Shown in pieces: positions 1-4,283 of a stretch of 17,206 bases of DNA. Position 1 is the stretch's first letter, and every line of letters starts with the position of its first letter. The translations under genes were made by a program, and so were the position numbers. The notes under the pieces were generated by a model that worked only from the letters and a program-made list of their open reading frames with translations, was not told where the DNA came from and did not search any database. Location: NCBI GenBank assembly GCA_025463105.1, contig JAOAPW010000241.1:1-17206 (forward strand), in the 5' to 3' direction. The DNA is from Candidatus Acidiferrum typicum (lineage in GTDB: Bacteria > Acidobacteriota > Terriglobia > Acidiferrales > UBA7541).

Positions 1-88
1 CAAGCAGGTGGCAGCCGAGTTCGCGAAGAATCGCGGCGACTGTGGTTTTTCCAGTGGCGATTCCGCCTGTCAAGCCTACGCGCAACAT
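1..88 (-). CDS. coaE: Dephospho-CoA kinase, N-terminal fragment (cut by window edge)
   Basis: CoaE phosphorylates the 3'-hydroxyl of dephospho-CoA with ATP, the last step of coenzyme A synthesis, in the cytosol. Only the first 29 residues are in the window. They read MLRVGLTGGIATGKTT and onward, which is the CoaE N-terminus with its Walker A P-loop (GGIATGKTT, residues 8-16) directly after the first beta strand. The ATG at 88-86 shares its A with the TGA stop of folD (TGATG), so translation is probably coupled to folD. The kinase fold alone could be another P-loop NMP kinase, but the GGIxTGKTT form at this position is characteristic of CoaE. The rest of the gene lies left of the window. Confidence 0.85.
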   Translation of the reverse strand, partial: MLRVGLTGGIATGKTTVAAILRELGCHLL

Positions 89-1095
89 CAGGGTTTGGCC
101 GCCACCGCGCCCGGAGCCGTGCCCGGAGATGCAAATAACGCTGCGTGAGCGCGTCGCAGGCGGGCCGCTTTTACCGTGTTGCTCATCAGCATCGCGATCG
201 TTAGCGGACCGACGCCGCCAGGTACCGGCGTGATCGCTCCGGCGATTTCCGCGACGCCGGGATGTACGTCCCCAACGAGCACAGCCCCTTTTTCCCGGAA
301 CTGCGCCAGCTTCGCCGGGAATTTCGCGAAGATGCGTTCGGCTTCGGCTGCGTCGGTAATGCGATTGATGCCGACATCAATTACCGTCGCGCCGGGACGC
401 ACCCAGTCGGGCTCGACCATCGCCGCCCGTCCGATCGCTGCAACCACAATATCCGCCTGTCGCACCACTCCGGGCAGGTCGCGCGTCTTCGAATGGCAAA
501 TCGTCACCGTAGCGTTGGCATGCATCAGCAGCAGCGCCATGGGTTTTCCCACAATATCGCTGCGTCCCACGACCACCGCGTTCGCTCCCTCAAGAGCAAT
601 TCCGCTACGTCGCAAAATTTCCATCGCACCGGCGGGTGTGCAGGCCACGAGGCCAGGGCGGCCGGAGACCAACCGTCCCAGATTTACAGGATGAAAGCCG
701 TCCACATCCTTTGCCGGATCGACAGCTTCGAGCACGCGCTTGGCATTCACCTGCGCCGGCAGCGGAAGCTGCACGAGGATTCCGTCCACATCGTTGCGTA
801 AATTTAGTTCTTCGATCAATGCGAGCAATTCTTGCGTAGAAATGGTGGCGGGTAGCGTGTATTGCCAGCTTCCGAGGCCCAATTGTTCGCATGCCGCAAT
901 CTTACTGCGCACGTAAATTTGCGACGCGGGATTTTCGCCCACCAGCACCGCGGCCAGCCCGGGACGTATTCCTTCGCGCGCCAGCGCAGCAATTTCCTGC
1001 GTTAGCTCGCCATAAATCTGATCCCGAATCGCGTTTCCGCTCAGAATGCGCGCCGGCACGAGTACTCCTGACCTGAAGGTGGATGCGTTATTCAT
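88..1095 (-). CDS. folD: Bifunctional methylene-THF dehydrogenase/methenyl-THF cyclohydrolase
   Basis: FolD interconverts 5,10-methylene-, 5,10-methenyl- and 10-formyl-tetrahydrofolate with NADP, feeding purine and formyl-Met synthesis in the cytosol. Family hallmarks are all visible: NPASQIYVRSK with the catalytic Tyr61 and Lys65, DGILVQLPLP near 104-113, DPAKDVDGFHPVNLG near 126-140, the Rossmann signature VVVGRSDIVGKP near 174-185, and the C-terminal PVPGGVGPLTIAML near 290-303. The product is 335 residues, longer than the usual 280-300 because of a charged insertion (about 247-268) and an Ala/Pro-rich tail (about 312-335). The frame stays open to 1167, but homology begins shortly after the ATG at 1095; the extra 24 residues look like untranslated leader. 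No strong Shine-Dalgarno is visible. The stop overlaps the coaE start. Confidence 0.95.
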   Translation of the reverse strand: MNNASTFRSGVLVPARILSGNAIRDQIYGELTQEIAALAREGIRPGLAAVLVGENPASQIYVRSKIAACEQLGLGSWQYTLPATISTQELLALIEELNLRNDVDGILVQLPLPAQVNAKRVLEAVDPAKDVDGFHPVNLGRLVSGRPGLVACTPAGAMEILRRSGIALEGANAVVVGRSDIVGKPMALLLMHANATVTICHSKTRDLPGVVRQADIVVAAIGRAAMVEPDWVRPGATVIDVGINRITDAAEAERIFAKFPAKLAQFREKGAVLVGDVHPGVAEIAGAITPVPGGVGPLTIAMLMSNTVKAARLRRAHAALFASPGTAPGAVAAKP

Positions 1096-1176
1096 GATTA
1101 TGTTAGCACAGCCAATGCGGCGAGTTGGCCAGCGCAAGTCCTCGGCGCTACCGAGAGTCAGGTACAATCAAATTCT

Positions 1177-1254
1177 GGGAACGCCAATCTGCCGATTGGC
1201 GGGGCAATTGAAGGTAGCGGGCAATTACACGCCAATCGGGAGATTGGCGTTCCC
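1177..1254. repeat. REPIN-like pair of inverted palindromic repeats (family A)
   Basis: Two 25-nt arms, 1177-1201 and 1230-1254, are reverse complements with one mismatch. Each arm is itself a hairpin: CGCCAATC, a 4-nt loop, GATTGGCG. The spacer (1202-1229) holds a direct repeat of GGGCAATT (1202-1209 and 1219-1226). Two inverted REP hairpins around a short spacer is the REPIN architecture. It lies between folD and the sulfite-oxidase-like gene and would fall in the 5' leader of the latter if the TACAAT at 1163-1168 is a -10 box. No RAYT transposase is in the window. Confidence 0.8.
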
Positions 1255-1286
1255 GGGACCGGTCGACGCACGCGAAGGAGACCACG

Positions 1287-1901
1287 GTGATTTTCGGCGA
1301 GAGCAGCGAACGCAAAAAACTCGAACAGCAGCGTCGCAGCGAAGGCAGATTGCCGCCCGGGCAATCGCTGACTCTGAAGTGGCCTGTGCTGCATGAGGGA
1401 AACGTCCCGCGCGTGGATCTGCGCACCTGGGATTTCCGCATCGAGGGACTCGTCGAAAAACCGGTGCGGCTCACCTGGGAGGAATTCAATCGCCTCCCGC
1501 AATCGGAAATTCAGTGCGACATGCACTGCGTGACGCGCTGGAGCCGCTTCGACAATCGCTTCGAAGGCGTCCTCTTCACTGACGTAATAAAACTGGTGAC
1601 GCTCAAGCCGGAAGCTCACTTCGCGATCATCCGCGGAGAACACGGATACACGGCCAACCTGCCGCTCGCAGACCTCATGAAGCCGACAACGATTTTCGCT
1701 TTCAAACATGACGGCGAGGAACTTTCCGCCGAACACGGTTATCCGTTGCGCCTGATCGTTCCGCACCTCTATCTCTGGAAAAGTGTGAAATGGGTCCGCG
1801 GCTTTGAATTAACTGCCCAGGACGAGCTCGGCTTCTGGGAACAAAACGGCTACCACATATACGGCGATCCGTGGAAAGAGCAACGATTCGAGACGGATTA
1901 G
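1287..1901 (+). CDS. Sulfite oxidase-like molybdopterin oxidoreductase (cytosolic, single domain)
   Basis: The product has 204 residues and consists almost entirely of the oxidoreductase molybdopterin-binding domain of the sulfite oxidase/MsrP superfamily. CDMHCVTRWSRFDN (77-90) carries Cys81, which should be the thiolate ligand of molybdenum. RLPPGQSLTLKWPVLH (21-36) and the YLWKSVKWVRGFE stretch are shared with small prokaryotic sulfite-oxidase-like proteins. There is no twin-arginine or Sec signal, no heme domain and no dimerization domain, so it is predicted to be a soluble cytosolic enzyme; substrate and electron acceptor are unknown. The GTG start at 1287 is chosen because a strong Shine-Dalgarno (GAAGGAG, 1274-1280) sits six bases upstream. 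It stands alone, with no Moco-synthesis or redox-partner gene beside it. Confidence 0.85.
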   Translation: MIFGESSERKKLEQQRRSEGRLPPGQSLTLKWPVLHEGNVPRVDLRTWDFRIEGLVEKPVRLTWEEFNRLPQSEIQCDMHCVTRWSRFDNRFEGVLFTDVIKLVTLKPEAHFAIIRGEHGYTANLPLADLMKPTTIFAFKHDGEELSAEHGYPLRLIVPHLYLWKSVKWVRGFELTAQDELGFWEQNGYHIYGDPWKEQRFETD

Positions 1902-1976
1902 GTAGCACAGGCTTCAGCCTGTGTGCAGTTCTGAGCGGACAAGAACCAATACCAAGCAGGCTGAAGCCTGTGCTAC
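1902..1976. repeat. REPIN-like pair of inverted palindromic repeats (family B)
   Basis: Two perfect 20-nt inverted arms, 1902-1921 and 1957-1976, flank a 35-nt spacer. Each arm contains its own palindrome, CAGGCT-TC-AGCCTG. The left arm begins at the base after the stop codon of the sulfite-oxidase-like gene, so the folded RNA could also act as a 3'-end stabiliser or weak terminator, although no U-run follows. The sequence is unrelated to the family A repeat at 1177-1254. Confidence 0.8.
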
Positions 1977-2052
1977 GCAGTCCCGAGTAAATATCGCGGG
2001 GTACTGCGACGAGTAGACCCAGTAATACAAGGAAATAGCAAAGTGCCCAGCA

Positions 2053-2090
2053 TTGGGTGCCGCATCCTTCACGGTTTTTGTGAAGGATGC
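2053..2090. repeat. Palindromic intergenic repeat (family C, copy 1) with 11-bp hairpin
   Basis: A perfect 11-bp inverted repeat, 2062-2072 against 2080-2090 (GCATCCTTCAC / GTGAAGGATGC), encloses the 7-nt loop GGTTTTT. Its left shoulder, 2053-2069, is repeated in inverted orientation at 2900-2916 with one mismatch in 17. It lies inside the upstream open extension of the CPBP-like frame, which argues that the real start of that gene is downstream of it. Confidence 0.65.
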
Positions 2091-2133
2091 CATAAGTAGC
2101 CATCTTCAAAGCCCGCTTCCCCATCAAACTTCC

Positions 2134-2844
2134 ATGCCTCGCTCGCGCCAGCAAAATACGGCGTCAGAAATATATTTCGCCGCTCAAAACAGCAAGGACT
2201 TGTACGAGCGAATTCGCGTTGCACTCTCCTTGCTCGACGTAATGGGAATACCCATCTACATCGCGTGGTTTATCTGGCGAGGACGATTCGTTTCGCCCCG
2301 CTCCTGGTTCGGTTTTCCGATCTGGCTCGTGGCAAGTTTCCTGCTTCATCGCGACAATCCAAAAACGCTCGGCATGCGCGCGGATAACCTCTGGGCCGCA
2401 ACAAAACAAGCCACCATCGTCTACGGAATTTTTGCTATCGGCCTGCTTTTGAAGGGAATTGCGCTGAGGCAGGGTTCGCTTCTCCCACCGAACTACCGCT
2501 CGTTTGGCCGGATGTGGGCGTACTTCGCATTCTGCCTGCTACAGCAAATTGCGTTGAATTCTTTCCTGATGAACCGCCTCGTGTCGTTGATCAGCAGTCG
2601 CTGGCTGGCAAGCATCGCCGCCGGAGGCATTTTCGCGGCGCTGCACTGGCCAAATCCCGTGCTCGTCCCGCTGACGTTCATCGGCGGTACAGCCATGGCC
2701 TGGATGTTCGCGCGCGTGCGGAACATTCTGCCTCTCGCTGCAGGACAAGCTCTGCTCGGCTCGCTCGCGTGGTGGGCATTCCCAATCGCCTGGCACCACA
2801 TGCTCCGCGTGGGCCCAGGCTACTATCTGCCATATTTGCACTGA
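2134..2844 (+). CDS. CPBP-like intramembrane protein with degenerate active site
   Basis: The product has 236 residues and several hydrophobic helices (roughly 31-48, 59-72, 95-110, 127-145, 158-171, 177-192, 198-216). The second half resembles CPBP (Abi/CAAX-protease) membrane proteins: LLQQIALNSFLMNRL aligns with the EExxxR motif, IFAALHWPNP gives FxxxH (Phe167, His171), and GQALLGSLAW aligns with the last His motif. The canonical Glu-Glu pair is Gln137-Gln138 and the final His is Gln205, so glutamate-based proteolysis is doubtful. The frame opens at a TTG at 2053, but that segment runs through a hairpin repeat, so the ATG at 2134 is preferred; no clear ribosome site is seen for either. It is transcribed convergently with the RibD-like gene. 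Substrate and role are unknown. Confidence 0.65.
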   Translation: MPRSRQQNTASEIYFAAQNSKDLYERIRVALSLLDVMGIPIYIAWFIWRGRFVSPRSWFGFPIWLVASFLLHRDNPKTLGMRADNLWAATKQATIVYGIFAIGLLLKGIALRQGSLLPPNYRSFGRMWAYFAFCLLQQIALNSFLMNRLVSLISSRWLASIAAGGIFAALHWPNPVLVPLTFIGGTAMAWMFARVRNILPLAAGQALLGSLAWWAFPIAWHHMLRVGPGYYLPYLH

Positions 2845-2899
2845 CGCGGCGGCGAGAAAAGCCAAATGTGGATAGAAAACCCGTACACTTGAACAGCAC

Positions 2900-2916
2900 A
2901 AGGGTGCGGCACCCAA
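2900..2916. repeat. Palindromic intergenic repeat (family C, copy 2, inverted)
   Basis: This contains the 13-bp palindrome GGGTGC-G-GCACCC (2902-2914). Read on the minus strand, the 17 nt match 2053-2069 at 16 of 17 positions. It lies between the converging CPBP-like and RibD-like genes. No U-run adjoins it, so it is not an obvious intrinsic terminator. Confidence 0.55.
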
Positions 2917-2957
2917 AGTTCAAAATCGTTCAAAGCTTCGCGCGCCGGGCAGATAAC

Positions 2958-3605
2958 CTACCTCTGCTTCGTTAGGACCACATGTGTGGCATACGGTGTG
3001 GGAACGTGTTCAGTGAATTGATAGCCGAGTTTGCGTGCGTCAATTCCGGCAAGAAGATTCTCCCCGGAACCGAGCAGGACCGGCGGAATGGCCAAGTGCA
3101 TTTCGTCAATTAGACCCGCGAGAAGGTATTGCCGGATGGTCGCGACTCCGCCGCCGAGCCGGATGTCTTGATCTTTTGCGGCGTCTCTGGCTCGTTCAAG
3201 CGCGGCATGGATTCCGTCGGTTACAAAATGGAAAGTGGTTCCCCCGTTCATGGTGATCGATGCACGCGGGTGGTTCGTGAGCACGAAGACGGGAGTGTGA
3301 TAAGGCGGGTTGTCGCCCCACCAGCCCTTCCAGTTTTCGTCGGGCCAGGAACCTCGGATCGGTCCGAACATATTTCGACCAATGATCCATGCGCCGATGT
3401 TGTTAAAGCCGCGAGCCGCGAATTCATCGTCAGTGTCGGTTGTTCCGCCATCCTGGCCAAACATCTGTCGAAAAGTACGTGTAGCGAAGACCCATTCGTG
3501 CAGCGCGACGCCGCCAACGCCAAGCGGATTCGCGAGGTCCTGGTTGGGACCAGCACCGTAGCCATCGATGGATATTGCGAAGCTGTGGACGCGAAGCTTG
3601 GGCAT
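2958..3605 (-). CDS. Dihydrofolate reductase family protein (RibD C-terminal domain)
   Basis: The 215-residue product is a single RibD C-terminal/DHFR-fold domain, as in the YyaP/YwjB group of NADPH-dependent reductases. It opens with the first beta strand and the typical SIDGYGAGPNQ loop (about 12-22). IIGRNMFGP (about 74-82), VFVLTNHPR, and the nucleotide-binding RLGGGVATIRQYL followed by LIDEMHLAIPPVLLGSGENLL complete the family pattern. There is no deaminase domain, so it is not the bifunctional riboflavin enzyme RibD, and it is not canonical FolA. The physiological substrate is unknown. The ATG at 3605 starts at the expected first strand; no strong Shine-Dalgarno is visible. It lies 39 nt downstream of the hicA remnant in the same direction. 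Confidence 0.85.
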   Translation of the reverse strand: MPKLRVHSFAISIDGYGAGPNQDLANPLGVGGVALHEWVFATRTFRQMFGQDGGTTDTDDEFAARGFNNIGAWIIGRNMFGPIRGSWPDENWKGWWGDNPPYHTPVFVLTNHPRASITMNGGTTFHFVTDGIHAALERARDAAKDQDIRLGGGVATIRQYLLAGLIDEMHLAIPPVLLGSGENLLAGIDARKLGYQFTEHVPTPYATHVVLTKQR

Positions 3606-3644
3606 AGGTCGGTAAGAACCAACACGCTGGACAACCCGCGCAGT

Positions 3645-3865
3645 TTAGGCTCTCAGAAATTCACTCACATCAATTCCAGCCTCACGGAGAATGGCCCGCA
3701 GGGTTCCCTCCGCCATGTCGCATGATGCGGGATCGTAACTTTCCGTCCGGTTTGGGAATGGCGCCAGACTTCATGACTTCCCGCGCCTGTTCGGTCGAAG
3801 CGAAATCCGAAGGTACGGAGGCGTCTTGCAACTTCCCGGTAGCGAAATCCCGCGAGGCGCCCCAT
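3645..3865 (-). pseudogene. hicA: HicA-type mRNA interferase, frameshifted
   Basis: HicA toxins are small dsRBD-fold ribonucleases that cleave mRNA and are neutralised by HicB. The first 49 residues are typical: VARRLRTFGFRF, then GAGSHEVWRH with the expected catalytic His31, then RKVTIPHHA. After the GCG codon at 3721-3719 the original frame degenerates and stops at 3665. The frame beginning with the ATG at 3716 reads MAEGTLRAILREAGIDVSEF and ends LRA plus TAA at 3645, the classic HicA C-terminus. One missing base (or two extra) in the AC at 3718-3717 would restore a toxin of about 73 residues. The start overlaps the hicB stop (TGATG). This could be real inactivation or a sequencing or assembly error. 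Confidence 0.8.
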
Positions 3866-4137
3866 CAGGGCATCATGACAGGGACTCGGAATTCGCGGGC
3901 GGGAACATGACCATCGCCGAAGGCAGCGGGGAGCGGGTCTCCATGCTCACGGCAAGATTCAACAATTTTTCGGGCAAGACTCTGAGCGATTTCGATGGTC
4001 TCGGAAAGGCTACGGCCTTCCGCTACCAGTCCAGGGACGTCCGGGCTGGTGCCCAAGTACCGTCCCCCTTTTAGAGATTCCACTCGTACGCGGATGGCCA
4101 CTTCTTCAACATTCGCCAGATGCACTTGTCGTTTCAC
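3865..4137 (-). CDS. hicB: HicB-family antitoxin
   Basis: HicB binds and inhibits HicA and usually represses its own operon. The 90-residue product has the partial-RNase-H-like HicB core: IRVRVESLKGGRYLGTSPD, then PGLVAEGRSLSETIEIAQ, then REHGDPLP (about 16-70). The gene is placed before hicA (hicBA order) with a one-base stop/start overlap. The C-terminal 20 residues are short and show no clear DNA-binding domain, so autoregulation by this protein alone is uncertain. The only plausible start is the GTG at 4137, since no in-frame ATG lies upstream; ribosome-site match is weak. An extended -10 box sits just upstream. Although its toxin partner is frameshifted, hicB itself is intact. Confidence 0.85.
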   Translation of the reverse strand: MKRQVHLANVEEVAIRVRVESLKGGRYLGTSPDVPGLVAEGRSLSETIEIAQSLARKIVESCREHGDPLPAAFGDGHVPAREFRVPVMMP

Positions 4138-4161
4138 TGGGGCTCTCGGGAATACTTAACG

Positions 4162-4176
4162 ATTATATCAAATATA
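4162..4176 (-). promoter_or_regulatory. Putative hicBA promoter: extended -10 overlapping an AT palindrome
   Basis: On the minus strand, 4170-4162 reads TGATATAAT, a perfect extended -10 (TGnTATAAT). No good -35 is visible, as expected for extended -10 promoters. The box overlaps the palindrome TATAT-CAA-ATATA (4164-4176), a candidate operator. Transcription would start near 4155, giving a leader of about 18 nt before the hicB GTG at 4137. Confidence 0.5.
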
Positions 4177-4227
4177 CCAAACCGCGCGTGCAGCACGAGA
4201 TGTCGTCCGTGCGAAATTAGCGTTCGC

Positions 4228-4283
4228 AAAAAAAGACGGATCTGTATGGCCGATAGCTTTGTGGGCCGCCGGGCGCCCCGTCT
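4228..4283 (-). terminator. Possible intrinsic terminator after the RNase E/G gene
   Basis: On the minus strand a 6-bp stem forms between 4283-4278 (AGACGG) and 4239-4234 (CCGTCT) and is followed at once by seven T (4234-4228). The 38-nt loop is long but GC-rich and can pair further (GGCC with GGCC). The 5' arm overlaps the stop codon. The U-run is convincing; the stem is short. Confidence 0.35.

Noticed and set aside
1141..1155. Small hairpin CTCGG-CGCTA-CCGAG upstream of folD
   Set aside because: A five-base stem is expected by chance in GC-rich DNA, and no riboswitch features surround it.
1096..1167. N-terminal extension of FolD
   Set aside because: The extra 24 codons do not resemble FolD, and the ATG at 1095 already precedes the conserved start of the protein.
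1158..1766. 202-codon open frame antisense to the sulfite-oxidase-like gene
   Set aside because: The opposite strand has a strong ribosome site and a clear molybdopterin domain; part of this frame merely translates the family A repeat.
2053..2133. Upstream TTG start for the CPBP-like protein
   Set aside because: The 27 extra residues would be encoded by the repeat hairpin and have no membrane or domain character; the ATG at 2134 is more plausible.
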